64,000 bases of DNA from CAKZLS01 sp963771545. GTDB lineage: Bacteria > Pseudomonadota > Alphaproteobacteria > Rhodospirillales > Defluviicoccaceae. The stretch is taken from the NCBI GenBank assembly GCA_963771545.1, contig CAVYTX010000002.1, positions 310,001 through 374,000 of the forward strand, given 5' to 3'. Both the position numbers and the translations under genes were made by a program. Under the pieces are notes generated by a model. That model did no database searches. It was not told the origin of the DNA and was given only the letters and a program-made list of their open reading frames with translations. This document shows positions 8,501 to 15,776 of this stretch, piece after piece; position 1 is the stretch's first letter, and the number at the start of each line of letters is the position of its first letter.

Positions 8501-8896
8501 ATGACCGATAAAACCGCGGGCCCGTCGGCGGGCGGCGAACGGACGGCGCAGGGCACGCGCGACATCCCGGTTTTTTCGCCCACCACCGATATTCACGAAA
8601 CCGCCGAGGCGCTGATCATGACCATTGAAATGCCGGGGGTCGAGATCGACGGGGTCAACGTCATCCTCGAAAAGCGGGAACTGACCATCGCCGGGCACTG
8701 CCGGCCGTTCAGTCCCGAAGGCTATGCGCTCACCCACGCCGAATACCGCGACGGCGATTTCGAGCGATCTTTCACCCTGTCGGACGCCATCGACGGCGGT
8801 GCCATCAAGGCGTCCATGAAGGACGGGGTCTTGACCCTGACCCTGCCCAAGGCCAAGCCCGAGCCCTCGAAAAACATCAAGGTCGCGGCGGGCTGA
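8501..8896 (+). CDS. Hsp20/alpha-crystallin family small heat-shock protein (second of pair)
   Basis: 131 aa, ATG 8501 behind a GGGAGA site at 8489-8494. After a 20-residue variable N-terminus the crystallin domain starts at PVFSPTTDIHETAEALIMTI and includes MPGVEIDGVNVILEKREL and the closing motif MKDGVLTLTLPKA. It diverges strongly from the first copy, so this is an old duplication and not a recent tandem. A strong intrinsic terminator follows at 8920-8947. Confidence 0.92.
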   Translation: MTDKTAGPSAGGERTAQGTRDIPVFSPTTDIHETAEALIMTIEMPGVEIDGVNVILEKRELTIAGHCRPFSPEGYALTHAEYRDGDFERSFTLSDAIDGGAIKASMKDGVLTLTLPKAKPEPSKNIKVAAG

Positions 8897-8919
8897 GCGC
8901 CCCGCGGTTTCTGACTATT

Positions 8920-8947
8920 CGGGCGCGAAGACGCGCCCGTCCCTTTT
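8920..8947 (+). terminator. intrinsic terminator of the hsp20 pair
   Basis: Stem GGGCGCG (8921-8927) and CGCGCCC (8932-8938) around the loop AAGA, extended by a C-G pair at 8920/8939 and followed by TCCCTTTT. Placed 23 nt after the second hsp20 stop and before the next gene. Confidence 0.8.
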
Positions 8948-9016
8948 ATGTGCCCGGAGGGATGTATATGTTCCGACCGCGCGCGGCATTTTCGGCCGGG
9001 CATGCGACCTTGGGAC

Positions 9017-9700
9017 ATGCTGATGATCAAGCTCTGCGTATTCGATTGTGACGGCACGCTGATCGATAGCCAGCATTCCATCGTCGAGTGCATGGCGACG
9101 GCGTTCGCCGCTCACGGCTTGGCCGAGCCGGCGGCGGCATCGGTTCGCCACGTCGTCGGTCTGGCCTTGACGCCGGCGGTCGCCCAGTTGGTTCCCGATG
9201 CCGGCGAGGAGGCCCACGAGCGGATCGCCCAAAGTTACCGGGACGCCTTTACCCAATTGCGCCGGAGCGGCGGCGTGCGCGAACCCCTCTATCCCGGTGT
9301 CCTGGAGGGTCTGGCGGCCATCGAGGCGGCGGGATGGCTGATGGGGATCGCGACCGGCAAGTCGCGCCGGGGCCTGATCGCCACTCTGACCGGGCACGGG
9401 CTTCATCGGCGCTTCGTCACCCTGCAGACCGCCGACAGCGCCCCGAGCAAGCCGGCGCCGGACATGATTCTGCGAGCCATGGACGAAGCGGGGGCCGGCC
9501 CGCGCGCGACGGTCATGGTCGGGGATACCACCTATGACATGCTGATGGCCCGGAACGCCGGCGCCTCGGCGGTCGGCGTCGCGTGGGGCTATCATGACGA
9601 ACAGCACCTGTGGGATTCGGGCGCTCACGCGGTGATCGGCGATTTTGCCGATTTAGCAGGCTCGGTGGAGCGGGTGACCGGACCGGTGCGATCGCCATGA
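9017..9700 (+). CDS. HAD-family hydrolase, phosphoglycolate-phosphatase type
   Basis: 227 aa from ATG 9017 (ATG 9023 is also possible; an in-frame start at 8948 would fall on the terminator tail). Catalytic motif I is FDCDGTLID with Asp10/Asp12, motif II is in IATGKS, the Lys motif in SKPAPDMI, and motif III in MVGDTTYDMLMARNAGA, all in HAD order with a helical cap of about 65 residues. It is a Mg2+-dependent phosphatase of the Gph/CbbY group; the natural substrate is not decidable. Its stop overlaps the ATG of the ATP12 gene (ATGA, 9697-9700). This HAD - ATP12 pairing is common in Rhodospirillales. Confidence 0.88.
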   Translation: MLMIKLCVFDCDGTLIDSQHSIVECMATAFAAHGLAEPAAASVRHVVGLALTPAVAQLVPDAGEEAHERIAQSYRDAFTQLRRSGGVREPLYPGVLEGLAAIEAAGWLMGIATGKSRRGLIATLTGHGLHRRFVTLQTADSAPSKPAPDMILRAMDEAGAGPRATVMVGDTTYDMLMARNAGASAVGVAWGYHDEQHLWDSGAHAVIGDFADLAGSVERVTGPVRSP

Positions 9701-10422
9701 CCTGGACTCCCAAGCGATTCTACCGGTCGGCGGAGGTGGCCATGACGCCGGACGGTTTTTCGGTCACCCTGGATGGCCGCCCGGTTAGAACGCCGGTGGG
9801 GGCGCCGCTGATTTTGTCCTCGGAGGGCTTGGCGGCGGCGGTGGCCGAGGAGTGGCTAGCCCAGGTAGACACCATCAAACCCCGCACCATGCCATTGACG
9901 CAGTTGGCGGCAACGGCTCTGGACCGGGTTGGTCCGCGGCGAGATGAGACGATCGAGCAGACCCTTTCCTATGCGTCCACCGATCTTTTGTGCTATCGCG
10001 CCGAAACGCCGCCGGACCTGATCGCGCGCCAGGAGGCGGGTTGGCAACCTCTCCTCGACTGGGTTTTCGAGCTGTGCGAAGCCCGGCTCGAGGTGACCTC
10101 GGGCGTGCTCCCCCTCGATCAGCCGGCCGATGCCCTCGACCGGCTGCGCGGCGTGATCGCCGGGTTCCCCGATCCGGAGTTGACGGCCCTGGTCACGGCC
10201 ATGCAAGTTTCGGGGTCGTTGGTGATCGCCCTGGCGCTCATCCTGGGGCGGGTGGACGCCGACGAGGCGTTCGCGCTCTCGCAGTTGGACGAAAGCTATC
10301 AGATCGAACGCTGGGGCGATGACGAGGAAGCCGCCGAACGCCGCCGATGCCTGCGCGAAGAGATTCGATTGGCGTCGGTCTTCCTGGAACTGGCGAGATC
10401 GCCGAAGGAGAAGGCGCGATGA
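9697..10422 (+). CDS. ATP12 family F1-ATPase assembly chaperone
   Basis: 241 aa. Conserved ATP12 features are visible: KRFYRSAEV near the N-terminus, FSVTLDGRPVRTP, then AVAEEWLAQ, LCYRAETP, and the C-terminal block LDESYQIERWGDDEEA. ATP12 binds the alpha subunit while the F1 sector assembles; it is found in mitochondria and alphaproteobacteria, which supports the taxonomic placement. Its start overlaps the HAD stop and its stop overlaps the acylphosphatase start (ATGA at 10419-10422), so three genes are translationally coupled. Confidence 0.93.
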   Translation: MTWTPKRFYRSAEVAMTPDGFSVTLDGRPVRTPVGAPLILSSEGLAAAVAEEWLAQVDTIKPRTMPLTQLAATALDRVGPRRDETIEQTLSYASTDLLCYRAETPPDLIARQEAGWQPLLDWVFELCEARLEVTSGVLPLDQPADALDRLRGVIAGFPDPELTALVTAMQVSGSLVIALALILGRVDADEAFALSQLDESYQIERWGDDEEAAERRRCLREEIRLASVFLELARSPKEKAR

Positions 10423-10712
10423 GCGGCGAAGACGGACGCAAGACCGTCCGGGTGCGGATCGAAGGCCGGGTGCAGGGGGTCTGGTATCGGGGGTGGACGG
10501 TTGCCGAGGCTTCGCAGCGTGGCCTCGGCGGCTGGGTCCGCAATCGCCGGGATGGCTCCGTGGAAGCTTTGTTTTCCGGCCCGACGGCGGCCGTCGACGA
10601 TATGCTCGAAGCGTGCTGGCGGGGACCGCCCTCGGCGCGGGTGACGGCGGTCCATCCCCATCCCGACGCCGCGCCCGCCAAGCCCGGGTTCCGCCCGTTG
10701 GCGACCGAATAA
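10419..10712 (+). CDS. acylphosphatase
   Basis: 97 aa, the usual acylphosphatase size. The phosphate-binding cradle GRVQGVWYRGW carries the catalytic Arg24, and the catalytic Asn42 lies in GWVRNRRDGSVEA. It hydrolyses acyl-phosphate bonds such as acetyl- or carbamoyl-phosphate in the cytosol. The start ATG overlaps the ATP12 stop, and it is the last gene of the HAD - ATP12 - acylphosphatase unit; the next gene converges from the other strand. Confidence 0.92.
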   Translation: MSGEDGRKTVRVRIEGRVQGVWYRGWTVAEASQRGLGGWVRNRRDGSVEALFSGPTAAVDDMLEACWRGPPSARVTAVHPHPDAAPAKPGFRPLATE

Positions 10713-10727
10713 CGACTCGACGACCCA

Positions 10728-11636
10728 TCAGACGGTCGATTTCGGGCCGTCGCGCTCCCAGATGCAGATCCGGTCACGTCCCGTCCGTTTGGCCTCGTAG
10801 AGGGCCTGATCGGCGCGCTCGATTGTCCGTTCCACCGTGGCGTCCGGCTCCACTTGGGCAACGCCGAAGGAACACGTCACCGACAGGGCGCTCCCGCCGG
10901 CGAGGGCGATGGACGTGGATCTCAATTCCCGCAGCAACCGCTCGATGATCGCGACGGCCAGGGGAGCCGGTACGTCGGGCAAGCAGATCAGGAACTCCTC
11001 GCCGCCGTAGCGATAGACCGTATCGTAGGGGCGGAGCGCGCCGAGCAGACGCTCGGCGATCGCCGCCAGCACATGGTCGCCGGCCGCGTGGCCATGGATG
11101 TCGTTGATGGACTTGAAATGGTCGAGATCTGCGAGCGCGAAGCACGAGGGCCGGCCGAGGCGCACGGCCCGCGACCATTCGCGTTGCAGGTCGCGGTTCA
11201 TGACTTGGCGGTTATGCAGACCCGTCAGCGAGTCGATGCCCGCACTCGCGCTGGCGAAGGCCTTCTCCAGACGCCGCGCGTGGGTCACGAAGGCGGCGGC
11301 GGCGTCCATGAACGCGTCGTAGTCATTGGCGGCGACGGCGATGCCGGAGCGCGCGGTTTGGGCAAGAGCGTAAGCGCGCTCGTGCATGTCCCGGTGGAGA
11401 TTGGCGAGGGTCCGAAGGGCCGGCTGGTTGACCAGGCTCTGGTGCTGGTTCTTCACATACCAAGCACCGAACCGGCCGAGGTCGCGGAGATCGCCGGCGC
11501 GGTCGCCCGCGAACGGCTGTTCGCCGCACAGAAACACCCGGTGCCAGGTCTTGAGCCAAGCCATGTGTTCGCTCAGCGCCTGGTCCAGTTCCAGCAGAAT
11601 TTCACGCGTGGTCAGGGAAGGGCGGGAAGAAGCCAT
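10728..11636 (-). CDS. diguanylate cyclase with N-terminal CZB-like zinc-sensing domain
   Basis: 302 aa. The C-terminal GGDEF domain (about 135-295) has an intact active site GGEEF at 211-215 and the N-terminal signature DSLTGLHNRQVM; no RxxD inhibitory site is obvious upstream of it. It should make c-di-GMP from two GTP. The first 90 residues resemble the chemoreceptor zinc-binding (CZB) domain of E. coli DgcZ: His24 in SEHMAWLKTW and the His81/His85 pair HRDMH are placed as expected, and RFGAWY matches the FGxW block. The residue where CZB has its Cys appears to be Gly54, so zinc binding may be altered. No signal peptide or membrane segment, so it is cytosolic. Confidence 0.88.
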   Translation of the reverse strand: MASSRPSLTTREILLELDQALSEHMAWLKTWHRVFLCGEQPFAGDRAGDLRDLGRFGAWYVKNQHQSLVNQPALRTLANLHRDMHERAYALAQTARSGIAVAANDYDAFMDAAAAFVTHARRLEKAFASASAGIDSLTGLHNRQVMNRDLQREWSRAVRLGRPSCFALADLDHFKSINDIHGHAAGDHVLAAIAERLLGALRPYDTVYRYGGEEFLICLPDVPAPLAVAIIERLLRELRSTSIALAGGSALSVTCSFGVAQVEPDATVERTIERADQALYEAKRTGRDRICIWERDGPKSTV

Positions 11637-11677
11637 GGCTCATATCAACGACCGTTGGTCATAGGCTATGAATTGTA

Positions 11678-12253
11678 TCAGAACAACAACAGCAAAGAGC
11701 CGATGAACAGGGCGAACAGCCCCACCGACGCGGCCGCGCGGCCGGGGCTTACGTCTTGAGTGACCCGGATGGCCTGGTAGTGCCCGACGAGCACCATGAC
11801 CACCGCCGCTCCGGCCATGATAGTGTAGGTGGAGTTGAATGGGATGGGGGGCAGTTCCCTGTCGAGGGTTACCGTCGTGAGGGCGACCTTGGGCAAGGCG
11901 GGAAAGAACAGAGGTAGGAGATAGGCCGTCGTCCGGTAAAGGCCAACGAGGCCGCCGGGTCCGCCCACGCCCTTGGCCATGAGCCATGCCACCAGGGTGA
12001 CGCCCAGATGTGAAATGAGGACGATCAACAAGCCGGATACGATGTTTCCCGCGAACAGGATGGCGTCGGGAATTTCGTCGACCGGTATCCCTTGCAGATC
12101 ACCGCCCAAGGCCCGCTGAAACAGCGCCACCAGCGATCCATAGAAAACTCCCGTGATGATCAAGAAGCCGCTGACCCAAAGAGCGGCCCGGGGATTTTCA
12201 CAGGCGTGGAAATATGGCGTTGGGCGAAGGAGAAAGAGGTCGCGTATCAGCAT
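11678..12253 (-). CDS. Yip1-family-like multi-pass membrane protein
   Basis: 191 aa from ATG 12253 (an in-frame start at 12307 would add a non-conserved Pro-rich leader). It begins MLIRDLFLLRPTPYFH, then five hydrophobic segments at roughly residues 27-50, 65-90, 108-128, 140-160 and 168-190, ending in LLLLF. The layout and the PTPYF-A-C-ENPRAAL region fit YIP1-domain inner-membrane proteins, whose function is unknown. It lies 62 nt downstream of the symporter gene on the same strand and may be its last operon member. Confidence 0.65.
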   Translation of the reverse strand: MLIRDLFLLRPTPYFHACENPRAALWVSGFLIITGVFYGSLVALFQRALGGDLQGIPVDEIPDAILFAGNIVSGLLIVLISHLGVTLVAWLMAKGVGGPGGLVGLYRTTAYLLPLFFPALPKVALTTVTLDRELPPIPFNSTYTIMAGAAVVMVLVGHYQAIRVTQDVSPGRAAASVGLFALFIGSLLLLF

Positions 12254-12315
12254 CGACGGCGGCCTGTCCTGAATGGCAAGGGCGGGGGGACCGGATGGGC
12301 CCCCCAAGGATACCC

Positions 12316-14154
12316 CTACTTTTTCGCCACTGTCGCCTGTGGCGCGGACGCTTGAGCCACGGTCGTCTGAGTTGCGGCGGGAGCTTCCGCGGCTTGCTTC
12401 TCGTACGCCGGATCGGGCGAGGCCGACCAGATCATCATCGCCAGCGCGATCGCCCCGACTCCCAGCGGGAACAGCTTGCCGTTGTAGCGCCGCGAATCGT
12501 AGGTCCTCCAGCCATGGATGCGATCGACGGTGCGAAGGATTTCCTCGTCCTTCTCGCCGCCGGTCAGCATACTGACGACGACCACGGTGAACCAGGCGGC
12601 CGACGCGCTGAAGATCGCGGTCACCAGGAAGCCCAGCGGACCCAATTGGATCACTTGCAAACCCAACAAATCACCCTTGGTCCACCAGAGCGCGATGGAA
12701 AGCACGCCGCCCACCAGCATACCGGCGATGGCGCCGAACTTGTTGGCGCCCTTCCACCAGATGCCCAGGATCAGCACCGGGGTGAAGGTGGAGGAGGCCA
12801 CCACGAACGCCCAAATGACGCTGGTGAGCAGGAAGTCCGGCGGATTGAGAGCCAATCCGATGGTCACCAGGCCCCCCAGGGCGGTAAAGAAGAACCCCGC
12901 CTTGACCTTCTTGTTGTCGGGTGCGTTCGGCACGACGGTGGAATAGATGTCGCTGCCGAGACCGGTGCCGATCACCATCAGCAATCCACCGATGGTGGAC
13001 ATGCCGGCCGCCAGGGCGCCGGCGACGGGCAGGGCGGCGATCCACGACGGGGTGAACGCCTGGGCCATCACCACCACCAGCAGGTCGGCCTCCTTTGCCG
13101 CGATCTGGAAGCCATCGGCGTTCAACTCCTGAACGGTATACAGCTTCGCGGCGAAGCCGATGGCGAAGGTGGTGAAGAACACGAGCCCGACAAACAGGAT
13201 GCCCCACAGGGTCGACTGCTTGGCGTCGCGCACCGACGGCGCCGTGAAGTAACGCATGGCGATGTGCGGCAGACCGATGGTCCCGAAAGCGATGCTGAGC
13301 ATGATCCCGGTATAGAACTTGAAGGACAGCGGCACGGCGCCGCCCTTGGTCGTAAAGGGATCGAAATAGGAGGGCATGGCGGCCACCATCTCGGGCACGA
13401 GTTTGGCGTATCCGAACGGCGGAAAGAAGCTAGCCGGGCCGGCGCCCAATTTCCAAAGGATGATGGCGGTGGGCACCAACAGGGCGATACCCATGATGAT
13501 GGCCTGAAGGGTCTGGTTGTACGACAGGCCGTACATGCCGCCGATCGTCACGTACGCCGTCACCACCAAGCCGCCGACGACGAGGCCGGTGGTGTAATCC
13601 CAGTGGAACATCACCTGGAACACGTTGCCGACGCCCTTCATCTGCCCGATCAGATACAACTGTGCGAGCAGGATCATGCACACTACCGCGATGACCTTGG
13701 CGGTATGGCCGAACCGGTCGCCGATGAACTGCATGCTGGTGAACTTGCCCCAGCGCCGCAGCGACGGAGCGATGCAGATGGAGATCATCACGAAGCCGCC
13801 GAGGAAGCTGAGGACGACCGCCACGAGAAAGTACTGGAGCGACCACAGCAGCGCGGTAAAGCCCAGGAATGTGGCCAAACTCATATAGTTGGACGTCATC
13901 GCCAGGCCGTTGGACAGGCCGCCCACCTTGCGTCCGGCGGCAAAGTAGTCCTCGCTGGACGCCACCCGCTTCTTCGACATCCAGCCCACGTACAAGAACA
14001 GGACCACCATGGCGACGGTGTAGATGATCCCGAGCAGCGACATCGTGCTGTCGGGCTCGAAAACATAGTCCTTCATCTCGGTTGCGCCCGCGGCCTGAGC
14101 CCAGGCCAGGGATGGCGCGATCAACAGCGCGAGGGCGAGGAGTAGGCGGTTCAT
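12316..14154 (-). CDS. sodium:solute symporter (SSS family, ActP-like), large subunit of a DUF4212 pair
   Basis: 612 aa from ATG 14154, starting with a signal-like MNRLLLALALLIAPSLAWAQ. About 13-14 membrane segments follow, with SSS motifs EDYFAAGRKVGG, MTSNYMSLATFLG and IGGMYGLSYNQTLQAIIMG, and a C-terminal tail after VSMLTGGEKDEE that includes two more segments. This group imports acetate and related carboxylates with Na+. The start overlaps the stop of the DUF4212 small-subunit gene (14151-14154), a fixed pairing for this subfamily. Substrate is an inference from family. Confidence 0.9.
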   Translation of the reverse strand: MNRLLLALALLIAPSLAWAQAAGATEMKDYVFEPDSTMSLLGIIYTVAMVVLFLYVGWMSKKRVASSEDYFAAGRKVGGLSNGLAMTSNYMSLATFLGFTALLWSLQYFLVAVVLSFLGGFVMISICIAPSLRRWGKFTSMQFIGDRFGHTAKVIAVVCMILLAQLYLIGQMKGVGNVFQVMFHWDYTTGLVVGGLVVTAYVTIGGMYGLSYNQTLQAIIMGIALLVPTAIILWKLGAGPASFFPPFGYAKLVPEMVAAMPSYFDPFTTKGGAVPLSFKFYTGIMLSIAFGTIGLPHIAMRYFTAPSVRDAKQSTLWGILFVGLVFFTTFAIGFAAKLYTVQELNADGFQIAAKEADLLVVVMAQAFTPSWIAALPVAGALAAGMSTIGGLLMVIGTGLGSDIYSTVVPNAPDNKKVKAGFFFTALGGLVTIGLALNPPDFLLTSVIWAFVVASSTFTPVLILGIWWKGANKFGAIAGMLVGGVLSIALWWTKGDLLGLQVIQLGPLGFLVTAIFSASAAWFTVVVVSMLTGGEKDEEILRTVDRIHGWRTYDSRRYNGKLFPLGVGAIALAMMIWSASPDPAYEKQAAEAPAATQTTVAQASAPQATVAKK

Positions 14155-14441
14155 TCCGCACCTCCGCGCGCGGGCTTGCCCGCTGGCATGGCTTCGGGTT
14201 CTTCCGTTTCCTGGATTTCGGCGTCGATTTTCTCGGAGACGTTGATGTAAACCCAATAGACCGGCATCAAAACCAGCCAGCCGACGACCAAGGTAATGAA
14301 GTAATGGGCCGGAAACCCAAAGATCGTGAATTCCGTAAGTCCGGGGAAAAGGAAATACATGGGATAGATATGCGTCAGTAGCGTCACGACCGCGAACGCT
14401 ATCAACGCCGACATGCACTCCTTCTTGTAGGCTGCATTCAT
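14151..14441 (-). CDS. DUF4212 sodium/substrate symporter small subunit
   Basis: 96 aa from ATG 14441, with AGGGAGAGCGG just upstream as ribosome-binding site. Two membrane segments (about 10-30 and 42-66) contain LLTHIYPMYFLFP and the family hallmark GFPAHYFITLVVGWLVLMPVYW. The soluble tail is acidic then basic (AEIQETEEPEAM). These small proteins are always encoded just before an SSS transporter such as the one overlapping here, and are thought to be its partner subunit. Confidence 0.92.
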   Translation of the reverse strand: MNAAYKKECMSALIAFAVVTLLTHIYPMYFLFPGLTEFTIFGFPAHYFITLVVGWLVLMPVYWVYINVSEKIDAEIQETEEPEAMPAGKPARGGAE

Positions 14442-15019
14442 TTGACCGCTCTCCCTAAATTTTTGCGGTTTGAGGCGCAGATGGCTCCCTCCTCGGAGGT
14501 CTCTGTCACCCGTCGATAGTTCGTTTCCTCTCAGGTCTCCCATTTTTGCTCGCACCTCGCACCTCACTCGCGATCCAATTCGATTGCCGAGGAGCGAGCA
14601 AAAATAGGCCATGTTATTGAAGGCATAAGTGAAAGTGCCGATGTTCAGCGCCTACTTGACCAACGCGAGCTAATCTTTACGGCTGTCCTATCATTTAAAA
14701 TTTCATGACTTGACGTTCGCATCAGCTCTTCGCAGGCTCCATCAATTTACCTGTCTTTGTTTTTTTGTGCCTATATTTAGCAAGGCACACAACTGTAAAC
14801 TCTTACTATCCCTTAATAGCAGAAGGCCCTTGTACGGTGATGCAGGTGCGAAATCCAGAAAAAAACTCTATCCAAATATAATTATTTATGGGCATTAAAT
14901 GAATTATTATTTCTAAGTAATGGAGCCACAAGCGATAGACTGAAAATTAGCGAATAAGATGCGGGTAATTCAATTTCTTGGCGATCACGGTCTTTCGGTG
15001 GCGGTCCGCGCTCTTGCCG
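14442..15019. other. intergenic region upstream of the symporter pair
   Basis: 578 bp with no convincing gene. The part next to DUF4212 is GC-rich and contains the inverted repeat at 14543-14604. From about 14620 to 14965 the DNA is clearly more AT-rich than the rest of the window, with several A/T runs. A 62-codon frame at 14710-14898 has no start context or protein character. The region most likely holds the symporter promoter and leader plus a degraded or foreign AT-rich stretch. Confidence 0.6.
14543..14604 (-). promoter_or_regulatory. inverted repeat in the leader of the DUF4212-symporter operon
   Basis: Perfect 11-bp arms TTTTTGCTCGC (14543-14553) and GCGAGCAAAAA (14594-14604) separated by 40 nt, about 100-160 nt upstream of the DUF4212 start. 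The intervening bases contain a short repeat (CGCACCTCGCACCTCACTCGCG). On the operon strand the arms would form a hairpin ending in a U run, a possible attenuator; a dimeric operator is the alternative. Confidence 0.4.
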
Positions 15020-15562
15020 TTACGTACCGCTGGTCCCGCCGAACATGTCCCGGGTCACCTGACGAATAAGCCGCGAGAACCGGGGATCGTCCACGCCATC
15101 GGTTCGGGCAGTGTGGCCGCGCACGTTTGCCAGCACGCCTTCACCGTCGCAGAACGTCGCAACGATTTGGACCCGGCCGTTTGGGAGGGGGCCCCCTCCC
15201 TCGGACATGCCGCGACACTGGTCGCGGCCGCCAAGACCCCCGACCCCGTTCAAGGTGACAATGACCCGGAAAGAGGATCCGGGCCCCGCGGAAGGGTTCG
15301 CGGTAAATCGCGGATCGGCCGACCATGTGATCGCCTGGGTCATCGCGCCGATGACGGCGGCGTCCAACGCAGCGTCGTCCTCGCCGTGGGGGTGGCCTCG
15401 GATATCGACCAGCAATGGACCGTGGTTCATGGCCCCGCGGGCGAAACTCCAGACATCCTCCAGCCGGAATGTGACACTTGACTGGGGGGCTTCCTCGCAG
15501 GCCGCGAGCAGACCCATCAACAACCCCAGGGCGATCCGTGGTCCGCTGGAAAATATCCTCAT
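15020..15562 (-). CDS. lipoprotein of unknown function
   Basis: 180 aa from ATG 15562; longer in-frame starts lack a signal peptide. The N-terminus MRIFSSGPRIALGLLMGLLAACEE is a lipoprotein signal with Cys at the LLAAC lipobox. The mature part begins VTFRLEDVWSFARGAMNHG and includes a LLVDIRGHPHGEDD segment and a GGRDQCRGMSEGGG loop with a probable disulphide partner in VATFCDGEG. I do not recognise the family. It is divergent from the neighbouring KefB-type gene, with a 214-nt intergenic space. Confidence 0.6.
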   Translation of the reverse strand: MRIFSSGPRIALGLLMGLLAACEEAPQSSVTFRLEDVWSFARGAMNHGPLLVDIRGHPHGEDDAALDAAVIGAMTQAITWSADPRFTANPSAGPGSSFRVIVTLNGVGGLGGRDQCRGMSEGGGPLPNGRVQIVATFCDGEGVLANVRGHTARTDGVDDPRFSRLIRQVTRDMFGGTSGT

Positions 15563-15776
15563 GGCATCCCCACGCCGCCTTGGCGTTCCTCTTACTTTTG
15601 CCTTCGGCGCGACGACGAGTCGCTTAGACGAATCGGACCGCCAACACAAGGCTTGCGGAAGGCCTTTCCAGTGACCGTCGGTATAATTATGCCGGTTTCG
15701 AAACATCCGCCGACAGGCTAAGAGTCGCATTGACTCCGACAAATTCAATGAGGGCGGAGGCAGCGAGGAACCACCG

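Noticed and set aside
12214..14145. 643-codon plus-strand frame
   Set aside because: Antisense shadow of the symporter; repetitive His/Gln/Gly composition and no family.
14710..14898. 62-codon ORF in the AT-rich gap
   Set aside because: No ribosome-binding site, no protein character, and low GC makes chance starts common.
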